From the NCBI GenBank assembly GCA_030267565.1, contig BRXU01000005.1, positions 4,157,501 to 4,221,500 on the forward strand: a DNA stretch of 64,000 nt, written 5' to 3'. Position numbers and translations under genes: made by a program. Shown one piece after another: positions 20,056 through 31,300 of the stretch (the first letter of the stretch is position 1; each line of letters begins with the position of its first letter). The notes beneath the pieces are model-generated. The model ran no database searches. It was not told the origin of the DNA and saw only the letters and a program-made list of their open reading frames with translations. Source of the DNA: Pleodorina starrii (lineage: Eukaryota > Chlorophyta > Chlorophyceae > Chlamydomonadales > Volvocaceae).

Positions 20056-20481
20056 GAGTCGCCCGAAGATGAGGCGCGCATGCTGCTGTGCGATGCGTGC
20101 GGGACAGGCTGGCACCTGCAGTGCCTGTCCCCGCCGCTGAGCGCGGTGCCGCCGGGACAGTGGGTCTGCCCTGAGTGTGTCAAGCTCAGGCGCGAGGCCC
20201 CGGTGGGGCCAGAGATGGCCTTGCCCAAGGCGGCGCCGGTCCTGTTCCCCAACGCCGCCACGCGGCGGCGGGACGAGCAAGCGGCAGCACTCGACGGTGT
20301 CCGGGTCAAGCGTGTCTTGTACACGGGGCAAGGAAGGCAGCGGGCGAAGTCAGTGGTTTGGGGTACGGTGCGGTATCGCGGAGCATTGGCTAGGCCCCAC
20401 TACTTTCTCGTCGAGTGGGACGAGGGGTCAGCTGAGCCGATGGGCATCACCGCGGTCAACCGCCTGTTGGTGACTGGATGA
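20056..20481 (+). CDS. PHD-finger extension of the integrase, beyond an in-frame UGA
   Basis: This segment is in the same frame as the integrase. Read across the UGA it makes a C4HC3 PHD finger: first Cys at 20044, then x2, then the UGA, then LLCDACGTGWHLQC, PPLSAVP and WVCPEC. Seven of eight ligands are visible, and the only missing one is the codon that reads UGA. PHD fingers bind histone H3 tails, so the domain would be suited to steering integration to chromatin, a role chromodomains play in other Ty3/Gypsy elements. The C-terminal part (FLVEWDEGSAEP) resembles a small beta-barrel reader, tentatively Tudor- or chromo-like. An independent start at 20080 would lack the first zinc pair. Confidence 0.75.
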   Translation, partial: ESPEDEARMLLCDACGTGWHLQCLSPPLSAVPPGQWVCPECVKLRREAPVGPEMALPKAAPVLFPNAATRRRDEQAAALDGVRVKRVLYTGQGRQRAKSVVWGTVRYRGALARPHYFLVEWDEGSAEPMGITAVNRLLVTG

Positions 20482-21378
20482 TTGGGGGGCTTAGTGCAGT
20501 GGTTTACTGGGTTGCCTCACGGCCGGGTACTCAGCGGAGGTTGGAAGACCGCTTGTGCGCGGCAACGGACCTTTGACCTGGTGGTGATCCGCGAAGGGTC
20601 GTTTGGGCCTGAACAGGCCGTCAGACTGCGCGCGCGCGCGACTAGAGGAACTGAACCTTCCGGCGCGGCGCCGCGTGGCGCGTTGTGTGACTGTTTCGCC
20701 CCGGCAGATCGCCGCCTTGCGGCTGGGGGGGAGACAGGGCTCGGGGCTTAGACCCGGCGGGAAGGCGGCTAACCGCCTTGCCTAACGCAGGTTGCAGGGG
20801 TGTTCCTTCGGGGGGGGCTCTCGCGTGAGTGTCCTCGACGTTGGGACCTAGACGCCCACGGTGGCGCAGTTTGGGCCGCAATGGCCGCGCTTGGAAAAGG
20901 CGCACTCGAGTGTTTCTTCGGTGCTATTGCCTTGGGAAGAGTGAAGTATAGCGCGCGCGTGCTTGGGCTGGGCGCCACTGGCGCAGGACGGCACGACGTT
21001 GTGCGAACGCAGACCTCGGATTCCAGAGCAGCAGACTCCGGACAAACCGCGTATTCGGATTTGGATCTTGGCGACCTCCGCGAGACGGGCGCGAAGCTCT
21101 TATTGCCGGACGATAGCGCGCCTTGACTTGTGCATGCTAGGCCGCGAGCGCCTCGCTAGATAGACGAATAGCCGTTTAGCGGCGCCGTACACCCTCGTTT
21201 ATGTGGTGGGCGGAAACCCGTAGTAGTTGCATTGCGACCGGCGTCAGGCTTCCGTGCCGGCCGGATAGTCGCAGGACAGTTGCAGGTCTAGCCTCGCTGT
21301 CCTTCAGGATCGGTAGCTGTTTACTCGCGCCGCGCGTCATAGCCAGCACCTCCCTCGCTTAGCTTCGCTGCTACGTTC
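20482..21378 (+). other. retrotransposon 3' untranslated region
   Basis: About 0.9 kb with no domain-bearing frame. It contains the second copy of the 21-bp block (20893-20913) and ends in the G-tract. Confidence 0.6.
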
Positions 21379-21388
21379 GGGGGGGGGA
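21379..21388 (+). promoter_or_regulatory. polypurine tract
   Basis: GGGGGGGGGA just upstream of the right-end repeats. This is where a retroelement's plus-strand primer is expected. Unusually, it abuts B1 rather than A2. Confidence 0.6.
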
Positions 21389-21440
21389 GTCCGCGTACCC
21401 AGTGTCGCGGGCACATGCCTTCCAGCGTTGGGGCATGACA
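21387..21440 (+). repeat. retrotransposon repeat B1 (54 bp)
   Basis: It starts GAGTCCGCGTACCC and ends GGGGCATGACA. It is identical to 21976-22029 by eye and separated from A2 by 2 bp (GC). Confidence 0.9.
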
Positions 21441-21442
21441 GC

Positions 21443-21975
21443 TGTCGTGCACCGTTGGTGTCGGTACATTTCCGGGACAAATGCCCGGTGAGGGCGCGGA
21501 GAGACGCTAGGAAGGACCCTCGAGCGTATCTGGACGTATCTCCATCTTATGGGAGATATTACGGTCGTACTGCTCGTCCAAACGAGCTCCTACCTAGGCG
21601 CGAGCGCTTCCTGCTGGAAGCGCTTCGCTTGGTCATTACGATGCCGAAGGATATATGATATTGTAACACACAATCAGATCCCCAGCAGCGACTCTCGCTG
21701 TGGCGTTAGCCCAAGCCGCCACAATGGTGTCTCACATGCACTAGCGTGGCGCCGGCCGGGCCTGATCAACCTGGCTGGCTGCCTTATCGCTTGTGCATTA
21801 TAGTAGTCAGCTCAGCAGCACTGTTGCTCGCGCGCACGTAGGCGCCGAGCTCGGACCTCACGCTAGGAAGAAGGAGCGCGGCCTCGCCCCAGCGGTCAGG
21901 CCTCGGGGCCAGTACTGGATGCAGTGAGCCCGGCTGCAGTCCAGCGGCTGTCGCGCACGCCCCGCGCGAGCCCAC
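21443..21975 (+). repeat. retrotransposon terminal repeat A2 (533 bp)
   Basis: It matches A1 (9866-10398) with no difference found by eye. TGTAA lies at 21662-21666. Confidence 0.9.
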
Positions 21976-22029
21976 GAGTCCGCGTACCCAGTGTCGCGGG
22001 CACATGCCTTCCAGCGTTGGGGCATGACA
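21976..22029 (+). repeat. retrotransposon repeat B2 (54 bp), right terminus
   Basis: The second copy of B1, directly after A2. It ends GCATGACA, nearly the reverse complement of the element's first 8 bases. Host exon sequence resumes at 22030/22031. Confidence 0.9.
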
Positions 22030-22030
22030 G

Positions 22031-23999
22031 TCGATCCGTCGAATGGCGTCCGACATGCGCCCACCGTTTCGGCAGATGCTGCCGGTCGTGATGGCGGGCG
22101 TTACGTCATCTGTCGCCGCCGGCAGCTCCAAGTCCCCATCGGCCACTCCGCCTTCGCCCCGCCGCCGCAGCCCGCTGACGACGGGGGTCGTCTCCGACCG
22201 TGAAGACAGATCGCTGTAGTAGGCCTGGACGTACGGCATTATTGAGAGAGTGCGCGCACGACAGCGAAATGGATACCCTGTGAGCTTTGAAGAATTTCTC
22301 TTTCTCTCGTCGACTCGATCACCGTTTGCTTGTTGTGGGGTGCGTCCGTGCGTCCAGCCACACCCGCTCCTCACTTACACAGCCATCCATTGAACGGCGA
22401 CGAAGTAAGACACGCATACAATCCGTCGATCTCCCAGCAGCCCACCCGACTTACATTCAGCTCCCTAATGAACTGATGTTCGTCCAGGTCAAGCAGCAGA
22501 GGGGGCGGGCCTGCCGCCGACTTGCCGCCGGCCGCTGCATCGAAGCAGTCTGCTGCTGCGCCCGGTCGTCCTTGCCTCCGACGTCCATCCGACCACGCTT
22601 CCGAGGCAGCAGTAGTCTTGCTGACGCCTGACGACTGCACGGCGCGGCTACTGTTGCTGCTGCTGTTATAGCTGCCGCTGCTGTTGTAGTGGCTCTCCAG
22701 CGCCCTTCGAAACGCAATAAGGTGCGCCTGCGTGCAGTCCGCGAGATGCATGCGTCGTATTCGTCGCGCATCAAATTACGTAGTTGTATATATATGTACA
22801 TGCTGGCTTGCACATGCGTTGATACGTAGCAGGCGGCGGCAGCGTTCCGAAGCAGCAGCCTTAGCTTCAGCCGGCTAACCCTCTCCCCCCGCCCCATGCA
22901 TCCTATGCGCTTATTACCTGCGACAAATGGGAGAGCTCCGCAGCATGCTCATGTTTGGTCAATCCAGCGACCTAACGGCTCATCGTAAACACCACCAACT
23001 ACGCAAACATTTCTAAACTTAACCCAGTAGTCCTCCAGATTGCTGGCAGTCCATCCTGCCTGTTCACAGGGCCTCGAGCATATGCATGCATGCCAAACAG
23101 TCGTGTAATAGGCTCACTGCGCCAAATCAACGTGCACACAGTTGTTATTCGCCTGCACACGCACGCCCGACCTACCTCCGCCGTGATGGTGCATTTACGC
23201 GCCGTCGGCGACGCGCCCACGGCTCCATCTGCCGTCGGCCGCAACCAGCACCCGCCCGCCGCTGCCGCCGCCGCCGCAACGCTGCCGCAGGACGACAATC
23301 CTGCTGCCCCCGACGGCATTGATGACGATTGCCCCCCGCCAAGCTCCCCAAATCCAACAGCAGCAGAGCCCGCCGCTGATCCACCCATGGCGGTAGCCCC
23401 TCCACCCACTACGCCTCCATGTGCAGACTCAGCGCTGCACCCTACTTGGGCGACTCCCTGCTGTTCTGTCGGCGACGCCACGCCCTCCGCCGGCAACGGC
23501 GCCCCAAACGTCCAATAATCCCTACAGCCGTTCTCGTCTCCGCGCCTCCTCTTCCTCACACGTGAAGCGAGCGCGGCAGCTGCAAGGACGACCAGCGCGG
23601 TTGCTACTATTGCCGATGCGCTGGCCACAAGTGGGACCACCCAGGCGGGGCGTCTGGAATGATGAGGGCTGCTGACGTAGGGCTCGGATAGCGGTGGTGT
23701 CACTATTGCTGGGTTCAACGCGCCGTAAGCGCTGCTGCCGCTGTCACTGCTGCTGACGCCGCCGTCGCCGCTGACGCTGCCGTCGCCGCCGTCACCGCCG
23801 TCACCGCCGTCGCCGCTGACGCCGCTGACGCCGCCCTCGCCGCTGACGCCGGTGACACCGCCGTCGCCGTTGACGCCGCCGTTGCCGTTGACGCCGCCGT
23901 TGCCGTTGACGCCGCTGTCGCCGCCGTCGCCACTGACGCTGCTGCCGCGCGCACGGGGGCTTTTACTCCAGGCATCAACCTGCAGGTCGATCGGGAGGT
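22031..23999 (-). CDS. receptor kinase, transmembrane and juxtamembrane exons
   Basis: Three exons: 23999-23176, 22727-22455 and 22224-22031 (cut by the retrotransposon). Phases match throughout. The first opens with a short conserved-looking stretch, then a long Gly/Val/Asn/Ser stalk (coding minisatellite). A transmembrane helix follows (VPLVASASAIVATALVVLAA), bounded by a basic stop-transfer RVRKRRR, and then an Ala/Gly-rich cytoplasmic region. The second encodes Ser/Asn-rich sequence ending LDEHQFIRELN. The third has YYSDLSSRSE followed by low complexity. No catalytic motifs occur here. The region links the membrane to the kinase and could carry phosphorylation sites (inference). Confidence 0.8.
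23754..23940 (-). repeat. coding minisatellite in the receptor stalk
   Basis: Degenerate repeats of a unit encoding G-D/N-G-G-V-(N/S/T)-G sit in the extracellular stalk next to the membrane helix. On the plus strand they read as GCCGCCGT(C/T)GCCG-type repeats. The array is in frame throughout, so unit-number changes would vary stalk length without frameshift. Confidence 0.8.
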
Positions 24000-24417
24000 C
24001 TGCGTACCGCGCACAAGTAAGACACAAATGCCGCCAGCGCAAGCAAGATGTTGCTGTTATATTTCAAATGGCTCATGGTAGTGGCCACCACATATCCGGG
24101 GTTGGGCGGTAAGTAGGGTCACGATACAAGCCAGTAAGGGAGGCGCACTCTGCCTAGCAATGTCGATGACAATGAAACTGAAAGGCGTTACTAGGATTGA
24201 AGGCAGCAGCGTGCATGCATGAAATTAAGTCCAAGCGTAGCGCCCCATCCGTGAACGGCTAGATAGGCCATGCATGCAGTGCGAAACACACGCACCCACG
24301 CACCCACGTCGATCGTGCAGACGCGGGACAAACAATTAAACGCCGCGGGGATTGGTGTCATTGATTGGGCCGAAACGTGCCCGGGGAATGCCGAAGATAA
24401 TTGACACGCGCTCTGAC

Positions 24418-27400
24418 CTGCTAGATCATCGTAAGGCAGGGCGAGGCCGGGGTACGACAGGAGCTTCGCGCCCTCAGGCGCGTCCTCAGGCATGTTGTAT
24501 GTTATCGTGACGTTGGTGCCGCTCCAGCCGTAGTGACGAGCAACCGCCAACACCAGTTCCCCCGCGATGTATGCATACGACATAACCTTGCGAGGCGGGA
24601 TGCAGGGTGCATATATTTGTGCTCATGGGTACGATGGACTTCGGGTTTGCGCGATAATGCGTACGGAACTGTATGTCGGCGGACCCGCCTGTCTGTGCTC
24701 ATGATATCCATCCACCGCTACGCTCGGTCCTCCCGAGTAACTAACATTATTATTATTATTGTTACACCGAACACGCTCTGGCGTGGTTTAAGGGGACGGG
24801 GGCCTGCCGCCGGGACTCTGGCATTTGCTTTATATAGCGAGCCGACCAGCCGCCACCAGTTGTGGGAGTAACTAACATTAATCCGCACAGGCCCGCCAAG
24901 CTGGCTAGCGATCAGAATCTGTCTTGTCGGGCTACGTACTCCGTCCGGCCAGCGGGTACATCGCCCGAGCGACCTATCCGTCTATATATCCCGCCAGCAA
25001 GATCAGATACCATCGATCGGTAAACGGAAGATCACACTCACCCTCGAGGCCGCGGCGAATTCCAGCACCCCAGCACGGGCTACGTCGCCATACGGTGGGC
25101 AGCAGGGCGGAGGGGGCCCGGCGGGTGGAGGAACCTGCGAGGAGCTGTCCCCGCCGCGCAGGTTTCTGCGGCCCCCCGGATTGGGCCATTCCTGCTCCCG
25201 CGCACCGGACGGCAGCTGTGACTCAGGCAACGACGGCGGTTGTCGCTGCTTCTGCTGCTGCACACTCAGCATCAGCTGGTCCCGCTGCTGCCTCTGCTGT
25301 TGTGCCTCCATCATAGCGGTCGGGGCGTGTTTCAGTACAAGCGCGGCCACCAGTGCCCTCCACTCGCGCTCCGGAATCACCAGGGTAACGTTCTCCAGCA
25401 CCAGACGAGGGGGCAGCAGCAGCTGTGGCTGTTGCTGCTGTGAGGAGGAGTCACCGCCGGTAAAGCTGCTGCTGCCGCTCGACAGCTGAACCGTAGTAGT
25501 ACCGGCGCCTGCTGAGGGCGCGGCCGCCGCCGGTGGCGAGGAAACAAGCGGCGGGACGTATCGTTGGCGGTCTTCATCGGACCTGCACGTAGGGAGTGGG
25601 TAAGAACCCCGGGTCATCATCCTTCAAGTCCGGGTTATTATGTTCACAGTGGACTGCTGTGGATCGATTGTGGACGAAAACAGTACCGCGGACGGAGGCT
25701 TCGTAATCATGGCCACGCACCGCGCGTCTGTCTTGCATGCATGCATTGGTAACCGGCACATGCGATATCTGCTCCAAGGCACGACGACATGCAAGCAAGT
25801 GCGCAACGGCTTCTGCAAAGACTCCAGCCGCACCGCAGTTTCTATTCATCCTGCACGTACGTACCAACCAATCAAGCGCCCAACAGCGTTATTCCAATCT
25901 GCCGTACCCTGGGTACTGCCGCACCTGGCGCAATCAAAAAACCACAGAGGCAGGGAGCTGCCCGCCCATGCAGCATCCGAGGGCCGCATGCGGGGCGGGG
26001 AAGCAGCAGCAGACGTAGCGCCACTGCTGCTGTTGGAAGCCGCAGTAGTCAAGTTGCTCGGGTACGTGCCCCCTGGTGCCAGGTTGTACAGCACCAGGTT
26101 TCGGAGGGTAATGGGTCGGACAAGGGTGAAGCGCCCGATGGCGCCCTGCGGGGTGAGCAACCAATCAGCAGCAGCAAAGTGATATACAGCAAGCAAGCCG
26201 CCTCCAGCCACGGCGTGGGTAGGAATTAACCAATTTCCGCAAAAGGCAAAAGGGTAGCCGCCACAACAACACGGATAGAAAGCCAAAGAAAGTGTGCGAA
26301 AGATGTACAGACAGGTGAAAGATGCAGATTTGCATTGGTGAACGAATGTCGTGCGTACACGTTGCAGAGTACATGTTGCAGAGTACGTATGTGTTCGGCA
26401 GGGCTAGCTGACACATAGCATGTGCAGAAACCTTCACCGCCGTTGTTACAGTCAGGCTGATCAGGCTAGCTGGGGACACGTTGCATGCTAGCTAGGCAGA
26501 GTAATACGCCACGTACCTATCTACCAGCAATGACCCTGCATTTCCCCCTCACTCGCCCAAGAACAAAATTTGCTGACCTGCAAGTTTGAGAACAAGCGGT
26601 CCCCTCCCCCTCCTTTTGCTCCTCCTGCTGAGGGCGGCCCGAGGCCACTCCTGGTCACGGGGGGAGCCGTCTACGGCGCATGCGGCGACGGAAGCCACAG
26701 AACCCACGCCGCTGCTGCCGGAGGGGAGTACGGCGGACGACGAGTTGGACGAGGAGCCTAGCGGCGGAATCGATGTATCATTGGTAGGCCTGCGTCGGGC
26801 GGCGCGCGGCGGGACGGTTCGAGCGAGCACGGACAACGAATACCTGCTGACTGCTGACTGCTGGGCAAGAGGCAGGCGCCACGGTGAAACACGTACGCAC
26901 CATAGGTGAGGGTAAGTTGAGGGTCTCAGTTTGCTTCTTATTTATACACACTGTGTGCAAGCTGTCGTTCATTGCTTGTTTGAGGCACAATTATTGTCAT
27001 TCACGCCGCAGCGGAGACGCGGCATGCACACATGGCGGCAGTTGGCAACAGCATGCAGGTTGCAGCAGCTCACCCCCAGGTTAGCCGTATGGGGTTGTAG
27101 CCGGGCCGGGAGTCACAGGATGCCAGAGAGGCCAAGGCCTGCTGCAGGCCCGAGACGACCGCCAGGCCTCCAGGGCCCTGCATGCGCATGGCGGCGACCA
27201 TGGCATTATACTTCCAACCGTTGTAAGAAATGGTTGCGCCTTATGGCGCGCAAGCGGCGTGCGTGGCACGCAGTGATTGGAAACCGGATGGGATTGGATG
27301 GTTTCGTTCTTATTGGACGCACGTAAACACAACTCGATGCATGGTACGGTACATGCATGGTTGCCGTTGTGTAACAGCAGCAGGCACATCTCCCCACGGC

Positions 27401-27597
27401 ACCAAGCGCCACTGTCCATGCATCGGCGATCGCTTCCATCTATTCCCGGTCTATCTCACCCACTGCGCCACAGTCTCCGAATCCAAGGCCGCCAGCAGAT
27501 CCAGCGGCCATATCCGTGACTGGTTTCGCAGCGGTACGGCGCCCGGCAGCTGCTCGTAACTGCTCGCGGACAGCAACGTGCAGTTGGACATCAGGAC
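24418..27597 (-). CDS. receptor kinase, membrane-proximal ectodomain module
   Basis: Exons supported by phase: 27597-27460, 27177-27074, 26843-26578, 26145-25925 (possibly starting further 5' at about 26207), 25582-25042 and 24586-24418. Key stretches are VLMSNCTLLSASSYEQLP, LVLENVTLVIPEREW, GRFTLVRPITLRNLVLYNL and VTITYNMPED. They alternate short beta-strand-like hydrophobic runs with N-glycosylation sequons, which suggests a repetitive beta (pectin-lyase-like) ectodomain. The module is homologous to the distal one: LVLENVTLVI here corresponds to LHLEDVTLVL there. The join between 26578 and 26145 is unresolved by phase. Gln-rich and Ser-rich inserts occur. The ligand is unknown. Confidence 0.65.
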
Positions 27598-27995
27598 CTG
27601 CATGGGGGGTGATACCGGTAATGGGCGGCGGGGGTACAGGTAGGTGGAGGGGGTTGACGACAATGCTCAACGGTTATCCATTTATTACATGTGTAAGGGC
27701 CATGAGCCACGCACCTATTTTTACCGAGCGACATATGTGTCTACCTGTTGTGTCCTCCGAGGGTTTCACATGTCCCTGATGGACGTAGGCGGCGTCCGAG
27801 CCGCGCGCATGGCCCCTAAGCTAGAGTGTCCGTGTAGCTTGGCATGCAAGCACAGCAGGTTGGGCGGCCGCCGCTCGCCAACGCAAGAAACGCTCGCCGC
27901 CGTGAGCTGGCTAGGGCGTGCAGCGCATTAAGCGGACGTGACCCCAAACTCATTTCCTGGGAGCTGTGTCGGCGCGATGGGCGCGATAACGCGAA

Positions 27996-28239
<244 letters not shown>

Positions 28240-28391
28240 GAATAACGCCCGGAGGCCGAGATGTGCGTGAAGGGAGCAGAAGAGGAGGGGTTACGGGTTT
28301 CCCCGGTCCAGAATCGTGGCGCCATGATGAGCATGCAGTACTATTGTTTCTCATGCACACTACTGCTGCGCCTGAATTACGGTATCAGTAC

Positions 28392-31300
28392 GTGGTCACA
28401 CAACAAGTCAGCAGCAGTAGCAGCAGATAGAGCATCTACCTCCGCCATGATCCGTAGTTGCAGCAGCTCCAGCCGGTCCATTTGCTGCTGCTGCTTGCTG
28501 CAGTTGTTTGATGCCTGCCCCTGCTGAGCGACGTTTAGCAGGCGGCGGGCGGGAAATAAACACAGCGCCTTTAAGGTATGGTAACAATTGTGGCACGGCA
28601 CAGTAGTGCGTGTACGGTATGCAGCCTCATCAGCTGGATCGTGCGCGAAAACCTCGTCACGCCGCTCGGTTGTCACGCCAACCACGCTCCGCGCACATGC
28701 ATCTGCCAGCCTTTGGGATGCAGCCCAGCCAGCAGCACCCGAGGGGCCCAGCCAGCAACCCGCCATGTATCCTTCGTTTCCTCGCTACGTAAGGTGTCGT
28801 GTGCTTACCGACCTCCCGCCCAGCATGCCAGCCATTGGCTGGCTTGCCGTAGAACTAACCAACTCCCGCCCAAGCAGCCGCAATCGGTAGGTAGGCCTGA
28901 TTTGCCCACGCACCTCACACACGCACCTCACACACCTCACGCACCTCACGCAAGACTGTGATGGCAAACCCTCTAGCAAGGGGGTTCCCAGGCCACACGT
29001 CGCTGCTGCTGCAGCCCGCTGCGCCCGCCAGGAAGTTCAGTTCCAGGTCCGGTACGACAACCGTACTGCGGACGAGAATAATCTGTGATGTGTTCCACAG
29101 AACGCCCCTGTGCGTGTTTGCGTGGGGACCGATCGACGAGGACGGAACGAAGCGGGGGATTGCATCGCATGCCGTCATCATTCGAAACGAATGAGAACAT
29201 CAGGGTCATCGTGCGTGGCTGGTGGATGGCATCATCATATCGATGTATGTCACACCCTACATACGACGGCATTCGCACCCAGTAGAAGGCTGCAAACGAG
29301 CCCTACATACGTAGCTAGGCGCACGGCTTCGAGTTATAACGGCACTGTTCTTGCCATCATACAAAACGTGGCATCCGATTAGAATGATAGACTAAGAAAA
29401 TATGCACGCATCATGCAAGCTTTGGTTACCCCCTTTCCAATGCATGCTTCAACGTTCCGCGCCCTCGGTAATATACAGGCTCGCACGTACGCACCTGTTT
29501 ATCCCAAAGCTTGACAGTGATGTGGCCAGCAGGCTCATCGGCCCATTTGGCCGAGTTGTGTACGGCAGATTGACGAGCAGGAGGTCGTACAACAGAGCCA
29601 CGGTACGATTACCCTGTGCGGCTGTGCTGCGGAGGCCGTTGGTCAGCAGCCCCGTCGGGGCTCGAGCCCAGGCCTCCGCGATCCCCGACATGTCCAGGGT
29701 GGTGGTCCGGATTGGGTCGCCTCGCAACACCAGCTGCTGGCCAGGCCCTAAATAAGATCTGCGTGTGTGGAAATACAGACAGATAGAGCGCTTGTTTAAT
29801 GAAGTGGAGACCCGTGTGCTGTCATTAATCAAGTAGCGGTGGCAACGAATGTGGCGGTGCTGCTGCAGACACGTACACACACACGCACATACATATATAC
29901 ATACCGCACTCCTCCCATCAGCACCCGCCCCGTTTCGCATCGTGTGTGCCGTACGTGCTGACCTGCTCCCAGCTGCCATACGCCGGCAGCGCCGCATCCG
30001 CCGTGATGGAGAGAAACACCGTGTCCGCGAGCTCCCTCTCCAGAGCCTTCTTCGCCTCCTCATACAGCGCCCGCCCGTCCGCCACCGACCGGGCCGCGCA
30101 AGGCAGCGGCGGCTTTAGGCCCGGCCGCTCCAGGCCCGGGCACGTCAGCGTTACGTTGATCCACTGCACATGCCCGCCTGTTCCCGGGGTGCCATCCGGC
30201 CCCGGCGCCCGGGACGTCAGGTTGGTGATGTGCATGACGCCATCCGCAATCACCACGCTGGGGTTGTACGGCCAGGCTTCCGGGCCGCCGACGGAGCAGA
30301 ATGCACGCAGCAGGGTGCGCAGCTCTTCCACGCGCAGCACCAGGGTCACGTCCTCGAGGTGCAGTGTCGACCCGGGGCCGAGCTGGACGGGTACGAATGT
30401 GAGCTGCGACAGCAGCCCCGCGTCACCCGCCGTCAGGCCGTCCGCTTCCATGCCATCCAGGAAGAAAGCAGCTGACCGGAAGCTGAGGCTCCGGCCTGGA
30501 TGGGCGGATGCGTGATGATTGCGTGCGGGATGATTTTCGCACGTGTTGTATAGAAAATGGCGCTTTCGGTCAAAGCACATGGCGAGAGGGACAGGCGAAT
30601 CTGCATGCTAGTTGAACGTTGTTTACTTCAGTTTGCGACTGGAGACGTTCCCGCAAAGACCAATATTATTCCCAACATCGATTCCCCCAAAGGAGGAGTG
30701 GCAATGCAATGCAATGCAATGCATGGCCAAGGCAGAGACTCGCACGAAACGTGCAGCAATGGCGCTAGCACGGGGTCTGTGCCCGACCACGCACCCTGCC
30801 TTATGGCGGGGAAAGGCTGCTGTGCGGCGGAGAGGGGCGGCAGGGGTTAGGGCGATGGAGGATTCGTACGTGGCCATGGGTGGCCATGTATGCAGGCAAG
30901 GGTGATACACGGTAGGTGCAGAATGCGAGTGCGAGTAAATCCTGCCATATCAGATTCTCACGATGTTTCCCTTCGGTGCAAGGAGGTTCCCCGCCGCCCG
31001 TACGGATTCATGCGGCGAGCGCAGAGGGCCTCATGGCCCAAGCCCACGGGCCGGCGGCCTGCAGTCCGTCACCCATGCATGCCGTACTTGAGGCGCTGAG
31101 ACCCATCCAACTTGCATGTATGCGGTTGCTACTCGGTTGCGTGCTCCCTTTCTGCCCCGGCCCCGGGCACGGAACAAAGTCTGCCGGCTGCATACCTCTA
31201 TCCGTACGCACCGTACGACAGCCGGATGGCTGGCCTGGGGGCGTAAAACCAATCCACTATCGTGTACGGCTGCCCCTCTTCAGACGGGCCTTGGGGCGGT

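Larger units (their letters stand above)
9866..22029 (+). mobile_element. Ty3/Gypsy-type retrotransposon with split direct repeats
   Basis: A 12.16-kb element with gene order Gag - aspartic protease - RT - RNase H - methyltransferase-like region - integrase - PHD finger. The order PR-RT-RH-INT and the DDE integrase place it with Ty3/Gypsy. The ends are not ordinary LTRs: A1 (9866-10398) is at the left, and B1 (21387-21440), A2 (21443-21975) and B2 (21976-22029) are at the right. The outermost ends, TGTCGTGC and GCATGACA, are near-perfect inverted termini with TG..CA. No tRNA primer-binding site beginning TGG follows A1. Flanks are CCTCG on the left and GTCGA on the right, sharing only TCG if one more base is assigned to the element, so the duplication is 3 bp or imperfect. 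The A copies look identical, implying recent insertion. It is antisense to the host kinase. Confidence 0.9.

Noticed and set aside
20080..20481. independent PHD protein starting at 20080
   Set aside because: That start would omit the first zinc pair; the frame is continuous with the integrase across the UGA.
9866..22029. DIRS/PAT tyrosine-recombinase element
   Set aside because: The end structure suggests it, but the coding region has an aspartic protease and HHCC-DDE integrase and no tyrosine recombinase.
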